Assembly (NCBI RefSeq): GCF_017873245.1
Contig: NZ_JAGGJY010000002.1
Coordinates: 186,001-250,000 of the forward strand
Direction: 5' to 3'
Source of the DNA: Clostridium tertium
Lineage (GTDB): Bacteria; Bacillota; Clostridia; Clostridiales; Clostridiaceae
Length of the DNA: 64,000 nt
Shown here: in pieces, positions 36,481 through 45,255 of the stretch
Layout of the letters: each line of letters opens with the position of its first letter
Numbering within the stretch: the first letter of the stretch is position 1
Notes under the pieces: model-generated
Database searches by the model: none
Told to the model about the DNA's origin: nothing
The model's input: the letters and a program-made list of their open reading frames with translations, nothing else
Made by a program: the position numbers and the translations under genes

Positions 36481-39102
36481 CTAAATATTTATTTTTAAAG
36501 TTTTAATTTCTCCACTTTTAAATTTACCAATATTAATAGAGCTATCTATATTTTCTTTATTAGATATTTCTTTATTATTCATATTTACCCATTCATAGCT
36601 TTTGCCTTTTGAAACTTTGATATTTCCACCATCTATAACTTTATCTGTGTAATTTACAAATCTTACAGTAAATGAATTTTTATCTACTGGTATTATTGAA
36701 GTTACTACAATATCATTTAAGTCATTACAATCTACTATATCTTTTACTTCTTCTAGCTTATCTTTTAATGGATGCATAACAAAATATTTTAAAGTATTAG
36801 TAAACCTATTTATTTCTTGAATTTGATAATTTGGAATTGTAATACTATAGTTTTTCCAAATCTTATTTATCTTTGTTATATTAACTTCATTATTTATTGT
36901 GATAGCAAATTTGAATTTAAGCTTTTCTTTTAATTGACTATCTGGTGTTTCTATATATCTAAACTCATTTCCTGAAGCAATACCAGGTCTTCTAATTAAA
37001 TCAGGTTTACCAAGGAATCCAACACCTCTAAATAAAGTTAATGCAATATTTGAATTTTCTAGAATTTCATATTCTTTTATTCCTTTTGCTAACGTAAATA
37101 CAGACTTATTTTCTTCTTCAATGCCAACAAAATGTAACATTGGATATATTGGCGATGGTTCTTCCTTCCAACCAAGCTCTCTCCAATCATTAATATGAGC
37201 TGGAACATTATCTCTTCTAATTGTACCAAATGAAGTATCACTTATGCTTTCTTTAGAAGTAATATCTGTTTTTAAAACAGCTCTCATTCTATGGTCACAA
37301 GCTTTATTATCTATCTCTAAATGGCATTCTACTATTTCTTTGTTAGATAGCATTAATATAAGTTCATATGGTATTTCTGTATTTCTTATATTTTCCTCTC
37401 TATATTTAAGATTCATAGGAACTTTAAATTCTCCTGAAATCTTTATTTCCTTATAAAGTTTCCCATTATTAATGTCTACTTTTGCATTTTTGAAATCTAA
37501 GTTATATCTAAAATCATATTTTTCTTCTGGTGGTGAATAGTCATAAGTATCTCCATCATCACCTGATTCTTCAATATATAAGCAATCTTTTAATTCTCTA
37601 TTGCTTATTTTATCTATTATATTAATTTTACCATCTACAACTTCAACTTTATAGAAATTATCTTCTATAAAATTACTAGAAGCTTTTTCTTTTATATTTA
37701 TTTCTTCTTCTAATTGAATTACTTTCAATACTTCTATACTTAATGGCTTTAAAGAACATTTTATAGCAACTTTGGAAACATAATAATATAAACTATCATC
37801 ATATTGAGATTCATCCTTTTTAATGCTTCCTGCATATTCTCTCTTTCTCTCAAGCAACTGATGTTCAATAATATTTCCATCTTTATCTTTAATTATAAAG
37901 TTTTTAGTCTTTGTAGTTACTATAATCTTGCTTACTTCTTCTCTATTGTGTGGTAATGTATTAAATAAAATTATATTGTCCTCTTCACTGCAATTAAGAG
38001 ACTCGCTAATCTTTCTTATAATATAATCGCAAGCTGAATATGACAGTTGATCTGCCTCTATAAGTCTTGCTAAAATACTTCTATTAGTTTTATCACTATT
38101 ACATCCACATGCACTATCATGAGCATGATTCATTAATAATTTCTTCCAAATCTCTTCAATCATTTCTATCTTTGGATCAATACCTAAGTTTTGAGCAATA
38201 ACCATAAGTGGCTCTAAATGATAAATTAACTTTCTTTCTACCTTATCATTTAAATATTTATGATCATATCTTGATGAATAAATTGATCTATGTATTTTAG
38301 AATTAGATGGATTTACAAATTCACCTTTTACTTCTATTAAATCTTTAGATTTCTCTAGCTCATCAAAGAATTTATTACAGTCACTTTCTACATAGTCAAA
38401 ATTATTTTTACTTCTTTCATTATAGTAAGCAATTCTTTCTTTTAAGTTAAAATCAACATACCTCTGGTCTCCCCCAACAGGTAATAGAATATTTTCAGTT
38501 TGAGATCCATCTAAAATAGTTTTCTCAAGCTTTTTTACATCATCACTATAAATTAAATTTCCACCATAAAAATACCCATTCTTTATGTTATAAACTAAAA
38601 GTGAACTATCATCTTCACCTTTCCATATAAATTCTCTATTAGGGCAAACATCATTTGCTACCCCTCTCCAAAAAATACTTCTATTAATATCAAATCCATT
38701 TAAAATCTTTGGTAAATCTTTAGTTTGACCAAATGAATCTGGTAAATATCCTATTTTTAAATAATCACCATACTTTGATGCACTTTTAATTCCATAGAAT
38801 AAATTTCTTACTATTGATTCCCCATCTATAATTAATTCATCTGTCTGTGTATACCAAGGTCCTATTAATAACTTGCCAGATTCAACAAGATTTTTTACTC
38901 TTTCAAAATTACTTGGTATAAATTTTATATATTCCTCTAATATACTTAACTGCCCATCAAGAAGATAAGTTTCTAACTCACCATTTTCTAATGCTTCCAT
39001 TACTTCATCCATATGATAAATTAATTGTATAATTGATTCATTTGAAGTAAAGTACCATTCGTAATCCCAATGGGTATGTGGATAAACGTGTATTTTTTTC
39101 AT
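36481..39102 (-). CDS. mngB: Glycoside hydrolase family 38 alpha-mannosidase
   Basis: This 873-aa cytoplasmic enzyme has the GH38 N-terminal catalytic domain with the zinc site HTHWDYEWY at residues 9-17. It also has the nucleophile region GYLPDSFGQ near residue 135 and the late HAHDSACGCNSDKTNRSI, which holds the further zinc and substrate residues. The C-terminal Glyco_hydro_38C beta domains follow. The length matches E. coli MngB (about 880 aa), which splits 6-phospho-mannosyl-D-glycerate after PTS uptake. It lies 83 bases after the EIIBCA gene of the same operon. The substrate is therefore likely a phosphorylated alpha-mannoside, possibly mannosylglycerate; the exact compound is inferred. 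Confidence 0.88.
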   Translation of the reverse strand: MKKIHVYPHTHWDYEWYFTSNESIIQLIYHMDEVMEALENGELETYLLDGQLSILEEYIKFIPSNFERVKNLVESGKLLIGPWYTQTDELIIDGESIVRNLFYGIKSASKYGDYLKIGYLPDSFGQTKDLPKILNGFDINRSIFWRGVANDVCPNREFIWKGEDDSSLLVYNIKNGYFYGGNLIYSDDVKKLEKTILDGSQTENILLPVGGDQRYVDFNLKERIAYYNERSKNNFDYVESDCNKFFDELEKSKDLIEVKGEFVNPSNSKIHRSIYSSRYDHKYLNDKVERKLIYHLEPLMVIAQNLGIDPKIEMIEEIWKKLLMNHAHDSACGCNSDKTNRSILARLIEADQLSYSACDYIIRKISESLNCSEEDNIILFNTLPHNREEVSKIIVTTKTKNFIIKDKDGNIIEHQLLERKREYAGSIKKDESQYDDSLYYYVSKVAIKCSLKPLSIEVLKVIQLEEEINIKEKASSNFIEDNFYKVEVVDGKINIIDKISNRELKDCLYIEESGDDGDTYDYSPPEEKYDFRYNLDFKNAKVDINNGKLYKEIKISGEFKVPMNLKYREENIRNTEIPYELILMLSNKEIVECHLEIDNKACDHRMRAVLKTDITSKESISDTSFGTIRRDNVPAHINDWRELGWKEEPSPIYPMLHFVGIEEENKSVFTLAKGIKEYEILENSNIALTLFRGVGFLGKPDLIRRPGIASGNEFRYIETPDSQLKEKLKFKFAITINNEVNITKINKIWKNYSITIPNYQIQEINRFTNTLKYFVMHPLKDKLEEVKDIVDCNDLNDIVVTSIIPVDKNSFTVRFVNYTDKVIDGGNIKVSKGKSYEWVNMNNKEISNKENIDSSINIGKFKSGEIKTLKINI

Positions 39103-39185
39103 TATCGGTCTCCTTTATTTAATATAGTTCTATATTAAATATCCACTAGGGATTATTAATAATCTCCAGTGGATTTACTTATTTA

Positions 39186-41156
39186 TTAAAATTTTATTTC
39201 TTTTACTAAGTCATATAGACATTTAGTATCAGTTTCAGTAGTGATATTGTTTCTAAAATCATCATTTAATAATTCTTTAGCAATAGTGCTTAATACCTTA
39301 AGATGATTTTCTGCTCCGTCCTCTGGAATTGTTAGAGCAAAGGCTGTTGTTATTCCTTGTCCATCTAGAGAATCCCATTCTATTTTATTTTTGAACTTTA
39401 TTAAAAATACTCCTGGTGCAATAACTGTTTTATTTTTGCTATGAGGTATAGCTATTCCATCATTAAATCCTGTTGTTGCTTCTTTTTCTCTTTCATGTAA
39501 TCCATTATAAAAAGCTTCTTCATCTTTTACATATCCATGTTTTTTAGCTATTGAAGCAATAAACCTAAATGCTTCATCTTGTGTAGTTGAATTTTCATCA
39601 ACATATATATGATTTTGCGCAAATAACTCTTTATCTGAATTTATATTTCTTTCAATAATTTCTTTTGTATCAACTTCTATTTCTTCTATTTCTTCATCTT
39701 CAACTGGCTTTCTCCAGAAACCAATAATTAATGCTGTTACTAAAATACCTGCTGATATACTTAAAATCCAAGTTATAAATGGAATTGGTTGTTCTATGTA
39801 TCCAATTATTGCTCCTAAAGGTGAGCCAATTCCACCATAGAACTTAACTCCGAATATTGAAACAAGTCCACCAGCTAATGCTGATCCTGCAACTGATGCA
39901 GTAATCATTTGAACTGGATTAGAAGCTGCAAATGGAATAGCTCCTTCAGTAACACCAACCATTCCCATTCCAAATGCTGAACTTGCTGATATTTTTTCAT
40001 CCTTAGTAAATTTATTCTTAAACAATACTGATGCTAACCAGATTCCTAATGGTGCAACTGAAATTGCTGCTTGTGATGCTGTTTGTGGCACAAAATTTGC
40101 ATTTGCTATGCCAAATTTAGCAACTGTATCTGTATAAACTGCTGTACCAAATATAAGTGCTGTTTTATTTACAGGGCCACCAAAGTCAAATCCAATCATC
40201 GCTCCAATTATTGCTCCAATTATAAATGGCGCCCCAGCAAATGTTTCATTTAATGTAGTTAATCCACTATATAATCCATCCATTAAATTGGCTATTGGAT
40301 TTCCAATTAAATAAGTTACTATAATCATAATTATTAATGTAGCTATTAATGGAATTATCATTATTGCTAATAATGGTTGTAGTACCTTAGGCCATTTAAT
40401 TTTCTTTAATCCTTTTACTAAATAACCAACAATAAATGCAACTAAAATTGCTCCTAAGAAACCTCCACCTGTTTGAGTTCCTAAATATGTTGCATCATTA
40501 ACTAGATATGCTCCAATCATAGCTGGTGCAATTGCAGGTTTGTCTGCTATAGAATTAGCAACAAATGCTGCAAATAATGGTATCATTAATTTAAATCCAA
40601 CTTGTCCAACTTCGAAAAGCTTAGACATAAAGAATCCAATTTGAGTTGATTTATCAAATCCCCAATTTACTATTTGGCCAAGTTCATTTTCTTGGAATGC
40701 AAATATATTTGCAATTGCAAGTAATATACCTGATGCAATAACCATTGGTGTCATATATGATATTCCACTCATTATATGCTTAACAAAACTACTTTCTGTT
40801 TTTCCTAATGTAACTTTACCTACTTTAGTTCCCTTAGCTCCAAAAACTGTTGCTTCTTTATATGCTCTATCAATTAAACCCTCTGGATTTTTAATTGCAT
40901 CTATTGACTTTACTGATAAAAGTCTTTTTCCTGAAAATCTCATTAAATCAATATTTATATCTGCTGCTATGATTACTAAGTCAGCTTCTTCTATATCTTT
41001 TTCAGTTAATACATTTTCTGCTCCAATTGATCCTTGAGTTTCGACTTTTAAATTATACCCCTTTTTCTTTCCAGCTTTAATTAAGCTTTCTGCTGCCATA
41101 TATGTATGTGCAATACCTGCTGCACATGCTGTAACTGCTATAATTTTTCTATTCAT
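39186..41156 (-). CDS. mngA: PTS fructose/mannosylglycerate-type EIIBCA permease
   Basis: This 656-aa protein carries three PTS domains in the order IIB-IIC-IIA. IIB starts with AVTACAAGIAHTYMAAE, with the phosphocysteine C11. IIC is polytopic with about nine hydrophobic segments from residue 130 to 480 (IMIGFDFGGPVNK, GMVGVTEGAIPF). IIA ends the protein with the phosphohistidine H572 in GIAIPHSKN. Each domain belongs to the Fru class that includes the mannosylglycerate system, although E. coli MngA has the order A-B-C. It imports and phosphorylates its sugar, which the GH38 enzyme then cleaves. It is the first gene of the operon, with GAGGAGG before its ATG. The symbol rests on its GH38 neighbour. 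Confidence 0.9.
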   Translation of the reverse strand: MNRKIIAVTACAAGIAHTYMAAESLIKAGKKKGYNLKVETQGSIGAENVLTEKDIEEADLVIIAADINIDLMRFSGKRLLSVKSIDAIKNPEGLIDRAYKEATVFGAKGTKVGKVTLGKTESSFVKHIMSGISYMTPMVIASGILLAIANIFAFQENELGQIVNWGFDKSTQIGFFMSKLFEVGQVGFKLMIPLFAAFVANSIADKPAIAPAMIGAYLVNDATYLGTQTGGGFLGAILVAFIVGYLVKGLKKIKWPKVLQPLLAIMIIPLIATLIIMIIVTYLIGNPIANLMDGLYSGLTTLNETFAGAPFIIGAIIGAMIGFDFGGPVNKTALIFGTAVYTDTVAKFGIANANFVPQTASQAAISVAPLGIWLASVLFKNKFTKDEKISASSAFGMGMVGVTEGAIPFAASNPVQMITASVAGSALAGGLVSIFGVKFYGGIGSPLGAIIGYIEQPIPFITWILSISAGILVTALIIGFWRKPVEDEEIEEIEVDTKEIIERNINSDKELFAQNHIYVDENSTTQDEAFRFIASIAKKHGYVKDEEAFYNGLHEREKEATTGFNDGIAIPHSKNKTVIAPGVFLIKFKNKIEWDSLDGQGITTAFALTIPEDGAENHLKVLSTIAKELLNDDFRNNITTETDTKCLYDLVKEIKF

Positions 41157-41259
41157 AAATCATTACCTCCTCATCACAGTTCCAATTATGCCATCACTAA
41201 CTCCCTATGTAAACCTTTTGAACTTCTTTAGTATAAGTTTTCTTTTTTTATTTTTTTAT

Positions 41260-41273
41260 TGAAAATATTTTCA
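41260..41273. promoter_or_regulatory. Palindrome TGAAAATATTTTCA, candidate RpiR operator
   Basis: A perfect 14-bp inverted repeat lies 104 bases upstream of the PTS gene. RpiR-family and PTS-linked regulators bind such short palindromes. It differs from the cre consensus by lacking the central CG. Confidence 0.4.
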
Positions 41274-41505
41274 TATTTTTATTAATTTTTATTATCTTTT
41301 AATCAAAACATAATAATATTTTCATTCATAAATTACTTCTATAATTTTTCAAAATAGATAAGACTCTATTATATTATAATTTAAATTGATTAATTTCTTA
41401 ATCGCCGTAATTTTATAATTAACTTTTTTTATCTGTTCTTTCAAAATATATTCTAGTTTTATATTTTAAATAATAAAAGCTTTTATTATTATTTGTTAAC
41501 TATGC

Positions 41506-41511
41506 TATAAT
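41506..41511 (+). promoter_or_regulatory. Probable -10 box of the leader-ORF/CD3324/FusB transcript
   Basis: TATAAT preceded by ATGC (a TG-type extension, TATGCTATAAT) lies 36 bases before the leader ATG. A good -35 match is not evident, which an extended -10 would tolerate. Confidence 0.45.
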
Positions 41512-41546
41512 ATTTTTAAGTTTTTTATATTAGGGGGTGTTTTTTA

Positions 41547-41645
41547 ATGAAGGGTTATAATACGTTCAACCTTAAATCAGTTTGCTCTTTGCAAGGACTA
41601 CAAAAGTCAGCTATGCTTTGTTTAGAGCTTAAACTGTTTAATTAG
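41547..41645 (+). CDS. Leader ORF of 32 codons, candidate attenuator peptide
   Basis: An ATG with the excellent site TAGGGGGTG 7-8 bases upstream opens 32 codons (MKGYNTFNLKSVCSLQGLQK, then SAMLCLELKLFN) ending in TAG. The peptide is small, mixed in character and matches no family I know. It lies 92 bases before a CD3324-family gene whose ribosome-binding site is buried in a hairpin. Several stretches near its end (CTTAAA, TTAGCTGAAAGCT) can pair with sequence between it and that hairpin. This geometry is that of translational attenuation, in which a ribosome stalled on the leader frees the downstream site. Translation of the ORF itself is unproved. Confidence 0.5.
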   Translation: MKGYNTFNLKSVCSLQGLQKSAMLCLELKLFN

Positions 41646-41700
41646 CTGAAAGCTTTATACTTTTTAAGTTCTGTAACACATAGTTTTATTGTATTCTTTG

Positions 41701-41730
41701 CCTTAATTCTTTACTAAAAAATTAAGGAGT
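41701..41730 (+). promoter_or_regulatory. Hairpin sequestering the ribosome-binding site of the CD3324-family gene
   Basis: CCTTAATT at 41701-41708 pairs perfectly with AATTAAGG at 41720-41727 around an 11-base loop. The second arm contains the AAGGAG ribosome-binding site (41724-41729) of the ATG at 41738, so the folded form should block initiation. Confidence 0.6.
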
Positions 41731-41737
41731 AAGAAAA

Positions 41738-42013
41738 ATGAAATATGCAAAAGCAAATGATGTGTTACCAGATGAAATAATTGAATTAATACAAAAATAT
41801 GTAGATGGAAAATATCTTTATATCCCTAAAAAGAATACTACGCATAAATCTTGGGGAGAAGAAAGTGGCATAAAAGCCTCATTAAAAATTAGAAACGATG
41901 AAATTTATGAAAAGTATCTTAAAGGTTATAGTATTCATGAATTATGTGAAGAATACTTCTTATCTGAAAAAAGTATAAGAAGAATAATTTATATGCAAAA
42001 AAATTGCTCTTAA
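41738..42013 (+). CDS. CD3324-family (Mor-like) protein
   Basis: The 91-aa product matches the CD3324 family of Firmicutes: an N-terminal MKYAKANDVLPDEIIELIQK, a central IYIPKK-like YLYIPKKN with KSWGE, and a C-terminal helix-turn-helix (RNDEIYEKYLKGYSIHELCE, then EYFLSEKSIRRII). The C-terminal part resembles the DNA-binding region of Mor/C phage activators, so a regulator is likely. Its translation start lies in a hairpin-masked site after a leader ORF. It precedes the FusB-type gene by 96 bases with no terminator between, so both probably share a transcript. Confidence 0.8.
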   Translation: MKYAKANDVLPDEIIELIQKYVDGKYLYIPKKNTTHKSWGEESGIKASLKIRNDEIYEKYLKGYSIHELCEEYFLSEKSIRRIIYMQKNCS

Positions 42014-42109
42014 TTATTGCAGAATCGTTTAATAGCTTGAATATATCTTATAACCACTATATTCTTATCTTGTAAAACATAAAATAAGTTTGATAAGTGA
42101 GGAAAATTA

Positions 42110-42763
42110 ATGGAAACTTTTGTTAAAAACCATAAATTTAATTATATAAAAAGGTGTATGAAGGATTTAAGTAATTCTTTGGTATCCTGTGTAGATAAAG
42201 ATATTATTCAAGCTAATAAATTATATATAAATCAAAAAGTCTTAGATAAATTCTCAAATTTATCTAAGGAGCAAAAGAATCTACTTGATATTTCAAAAAT
42301 AACAGAACAATATCAAATTGATTTTTATTTAGAAAAATTGCTAAATTACGTATATGAATCACCTAATATAACAAATGCACAAATCAATAGGTTATTTAAA
42401 AAAGAAAAAAAATTCAAATTACCTAGTGAAGATATTTTCAACATCAAAACCACTTACTTAGGATGGATTGATAATCAAATAAGAAAATTATTTATTGCTT
42501 ATAATTTAGATGGAAATCTTGTTGGTATGGCTTGTAGGATATCTAATCCTGAACCTAAAAGCTCTCATAGATGTGTACTTTGTAATCATATTGGCAAAGA
42601 AAATGAAGTGGCATTTGTTTCACCAATATGTAAACAATCATCTAAAGATGCTTATAAATCTATAGGATTTGATATCTGTTTAAACAGTAAAGATTGTAAC
42701 GAAAGAATAGTTTCTATTGATAAGCTTAAAGATCTTTTAAAAACTGTTAATAATATAAAATAA
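42110..42763 (+). CDS. FusB/FusC-family EF-G-binding protein
   Basis: The 217-aa protein fits the FusB/FusC/FusD family in length and layout. An N-terminal helical bundle (residues about 1-140) is followed by a C-terminal treble-clef zinc domain. The zinc ligands are C155, C158 (HRCVLCNHIG), C190 and C196 (ICLNSKDCNERI). FusB proteins bind elongation factor G on the ribosome and free it from fusidic-acid-stalled complexes. Chromosomal relatives in Firmicutes are often called FBP/EF-G-binding proteins, and their normal role may be similar rescue. It has GTGAGG 7 bases upstream and ends in a 24-bp hairpin terminator. Resistance itself cannot be deduced from sequence. Confidence 0.82.
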   Translation: METFVKNHKFNYIKRCMKDLSNSLVSCVDKDIIQANKLYINQKVLDKFSNLSKEQKNLLDISKITEQYQIDFYLEKLLNYVYESPNITNAQINRLFKKEKKFKLPSEDIFNIKTTYLGWIDNQIRKLFIAYNLDGNLVGMACRISNPEPKSSHRCVLCNHIGKENEVAFVSPICKQSSKDAYKSIGFDICLNSKDCNERIVSIDKLKDLLKTVNNIK

Positions 42764-42765
42764 AT

Positions 42766-42816
42766 GGATATCTCAAAATAATTTTAAAACTATTTTAAAA
42801 TTATTTTGAGATATCC
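42766..42816. terminator. Very strong bidirectional terminator (24-bp perfect stem)
   Basis: Bases 42766-42789 pair perfectly with 42793-42816 around a 3-base loop; the stem starts GGATATCTCAAAATAATTTT. It separates the FusB-type gene (plus) from the sulfonate-type ABC operon (minus). Confidence 0.85.
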
Positions 42817-42861
42817 TCCTTTGTATTTTATTTGAAACATAAAAATTTATAAGTAACTTTT

Positions 42862-43617
42862 TTATTTCGATTCCCATTTACAAATTCTATTTTGTAAAAT
42901 ATCTATTATCTTAAACATGGTTATCCCTAAAAGGCTTATTAGGATAATTCCAGCATACATACCTTCATAGTCTACCTTAATCCAAGAATTCATAATATAA
43001 TATCCAATTCCATACTTAGTAGCATAGTTTTCAGCAAAAAATAACGCTGCTATACTTGAACCTAATGCTATTCTAAGAGATGTAAATAATCTTGGCAAAG
43101 TTGCTGGAATATATATGTGCTTTATCATTTGAGCTTTTGATAATTTTAAAGACTTTGCTGATAATATTAACTCTTTTGAAATTTCTTTAGCACCATCTCT
43201 AACTGATATTATTATTTGAAAAATAGCAATAGCTATTATAAGTACTATTTTTGAAGTATTACCAAGTCCAAAAAGAATCATAAACACTGGTAAAAACGCT
43301 ATTCTAGGCACTGGGAAAAATAAATATACTATTGGACTAACCAAGTTGTCTATTTTATTATTTATTCCAATTAATAATCCTATTAAATATCCTAAAGTTA
43401 TAGTTATTATCACAGCTACAAATAATCTAAATAAGCTTGTTACAAGATGAGTAGACATAACTTTAAATCCTACTTGATATAACTTTTTTAATACATCAAT
43501 TGGATTAGGAACAACAAATGAATTTAATATTATGTGGAGTAAATACCAAAATACTAATACTACTGATACAGCATAGATATATTTATATGCCTTTTTAAAT
43601 CTTGTCATAAGTCCCAT
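42862..43617 (-). CDS. ABC transporter permease (SsuC/TauC-like)
   Basis: The protein has about 251 aa. The exact start is uncertain: ATG at 43617 has AAAGG at 7 bases, another ATG at 43608 has GGAG at 9 bases, and a TTG at 43623 also reads in frame. It has five to six membrane segments and the inner-membrane component signature EIIISVRDGAKEISKELILSA-like (IIISVRDGAKEISKEL), followed by LPRLFTSLRIALGSSIAALF. This is the BPD_transp_1 family of nitrate/sulfonate/taurine importers. It overlaps the end of the ATPase gene and completes an operon of arylsulfotransferase, binding lipoprotein, ATPase and permease. Confidence 0.88.
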   Translation of the reverse strand: MGLMTRFKKAYKYIYAVSVVLVFWYLLHIILNSFVVPNPIDVLKKLYQVGFKVMSTHLVTSLFRLFVAVIITITLGYLIGLLIGINNKIDNLVSPIVYLFFPVPRIAFLPVFMILFGLGNTSKIVLIIAIAIFQIIISVRDGAKEISKELILSAKSLKLSKAQMIKHIYIPATLPRLFTSLRIALGSSIAALFFAENYATKYGIGYYIMNSWIKVDYEGMYAGIILISLLGITMFKIIDILQNRICKWESK

Positions 43618-44323
43618 CTCCAAGCCTTTCTAAAATAGTTCTTATTTCATTACACTTATCAAAGAAATTATAACTTTTCCTTGCTTCTCCTTGCCCATAG
43701 TATGGATTATTAATAATTTCTTTTATTTCTCCATCTATCATAATAGCTATTTTTTTACCTAGTATTACAGCCTCTTCTATATTATGAGTAACTATAATAT
43801 ATGACATGTTATATTCCTTTTGTATTTTACATAATAAATTTTGAAAATTTTCTTTATTAATTGAATCTAGTGCTGATGATGGTTCATCCATTAATAATAA
43901 TTCTGAATTTAAAACTAATGCTCTTGCAACTGCTGCCCTTTGTTTTTCTCCACCACTAACTTCAGAAGGATATTTATCTAAAATATGTTCTATATTTAAT
44001 TCTTTAACTATCTTTTTTGTATATTTTTCTATATCCTCTTTAGATGCATTTCTTATTAAAAGACCTAATTGTATATTTTCTTTAATTGTCTTCCAAGGAA
44101 AAAGACCATTACTTTGTAATATGAGACTAGTATCATTAAATTTATTTAAAATATTTCCTGATTTATTATTCTTTAAATCTGCAATAGATAATAAAAGCGT
44201 ACTTTTCCCACATCCTGATGGACCTATTATTGAAAGTGTTTCACCTTTAGCTAAAGAAAAAGAGATGTTTTTTAAAATATCTCTTTTCTCATAACTAACA
44301 TATAAATTATTTATTTCTAACAT
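43595..44323 (-). CDS. ABC transporter ATP-binding protein (SsuB/TauB-like)
   Basis: This 242-aa ATPase has Walker A GPSGCGKST, Q loop LILQSNGLFPWKTIKENI, signature VSGGEKQRAAVARAL, Walker B LLLMDEPSSALD and H loop IVTHN. The LFPWKT sequence after the Q loop is typical of the nitrate/sulfonate/taurine (SsuB/TauB/NrtD) class. The start codon overlaps the stop of the binding-protein gene (TAATG), and its 3' end overlaps the permease. It energises import of the ligand delivered by the lipoprotein. Confidence 0.9.
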   Translation of the reverse strand: MLEINNLYVSYEKRDILKNISFSLAKGETLSIIGPSGCGKSTLLLSIADLKNNKSGNILNKFNDTSLILQSNGLFPWKTIKENIQLGLLIRNASKEDIEKYTKKIVKELNIEHILDKYPSEVSGGEKQRAAVARALVLNSELLLMDEPSSALDSINKENFQNLLCKIQKEYNMSYIIVTHNIEEAVILGKKIAIMIDGEIKEIINNPYYGQGEARKSYNFFDKCNEIRTILERLGDGTYDKI

Positions 44324-45243
44324 TACTTAGATACATAATCCTTTGTTACTATATCATTGTAATCTAAGTTTAATTCACTTCCTTGTAATTTTTCAGTCCA
44401 ATCTTCAATTTCTTTTATGTAAGCTTCATCTGGTACTCTTGTTTTATGATATGTTGGTAATACAATTAAATCTTTTATTTGTGGGTTTAACTCTAATTTT
44501 GAAATTAAAATATCCTTTGCTTCATTTGGATTATTTACTATATCTTCAATAGCTTTGTTATAAGCATTATGAAATCCCTTAACAGTATTAGGATTATTCT
44601 TTATAAATTCATCTGTAAATATAATTGCATTTGGAGTGTAATCATCTGGATCTCCATATACTCTCTTTTCTAATCCCTTAAGCTCCGCATTTGAAGCTAA
44701 AGGTTCTGGTAAAACTGCCATATCTATCTTATTTTCCATTAAAGCTTGCATTCTTAAAGGCATTTCATTAATAAATACTTTTTCTACATTATAATCAGTT
44801 AAATATTGATCTGCTAAAAAGTTTATTACACTAACTTCCATTAATCCAACTTTAACATCTTTTTTCTCTTTAAAATCCTTTGATAATACAATTGGGAACA
44901 TTCCATCAGTAGTTGTAGTTATCTTAGCTTGTAATCCACCCTTAACATTATTTAAAAATTGAATCATACTAAGCATTGCCGCATCAAGCTCACCTGCTTG
45001 AATTGAGCTTTGCTTTGTAGCTCCATTTGTAAATATTTCTAATTCTAGATTTACACCTTCTGCTTCAAAGTATCCCTTTTCTTGTGCTAATAAAATTGGT
45101 GCTGAGTCAGATGCAGACATTACTCCTAATCTAATTGTATTATTTTCTTCTACTTTTACTTTATTAGAAGTACATCCTATTAATGAAATTGTCATAACTA
45201 GTGACATCACTACTAATAATAAGCTTTTCTTAATATTCTTCAT
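44323..45243 (-). CDS. Substrate-binding lipoprotein (SsuA/TauA/NMT1-like)
   Basis: The 306-aa protein has a lipoprotein signal with the lipobox LIGC near residue 24, so it is anchored to the outer face of the membrane. The mature part fits the NMT1/SsuA-like periplasmic-binding fold (IRLGVMSASDSAPILLAQEK, GYFEAEGVNLELEIFTNGAT, QSSIQAGELDAAMLSMIQFL). Relatives bind sulfonates, taurine, nitrate or pyrimidine precursors. Its operon begins with an arylsulfotransferase, so an aryl or alkyl sulfonate, a sulfate ester or the aromatic acceptor is a reasonable guess. No residue here proves the ligand. It is 12 bases after the sulfotransferase stop. Confidence 0.87.
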   Translation of the reverse strand: MKNIKKSLLLVVMSLVMTISLIGCTSNKVKVEENNTIRLGVMSASDSAPILLAQEKGYFEAEGVNLELEIFTNGATKQSSIQAGELDAAMLSMIQFLNNVKGGLQAKITTTTDGMFPIVLSKDFKEKKDVKVGLMEVSVINFLADQYLTDYNVEKVFINEMPLRMQALMENKIDMAVLPEPLASNAELKGLEKRVYGDPDDYTPNAIIFTDEFIKNNPNTVKGFHNAYNKAIEDIVNNPNEAKDILISKLELNPQIKDLIVLPTYHKTRVPDEAYIKEIEDWTEKLQGSELNLDYNDIVTKDYVSK

Positions 45244-45255
45244 AATGTTTCTCCT

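Larger units (their letters stand above)
41157..41546. other. Divergent regulatory spacer between mannoside operon and leader ORF
   Basis: The 390 bases contain a perfect 14-bp palindrome at 41260-41273 and the putative TATAAT of the rightward leader transcript at 41506-41511. No gene fits in between. Confidence 0.55.

Noticed and set aside
41260-41273. A catabolite-repression (cre) site before the PTS gene
   Set aside because: The palindrome lacks the central CG and flanking bases of the cre consensus; it is better treated as a possible RpiR operator.
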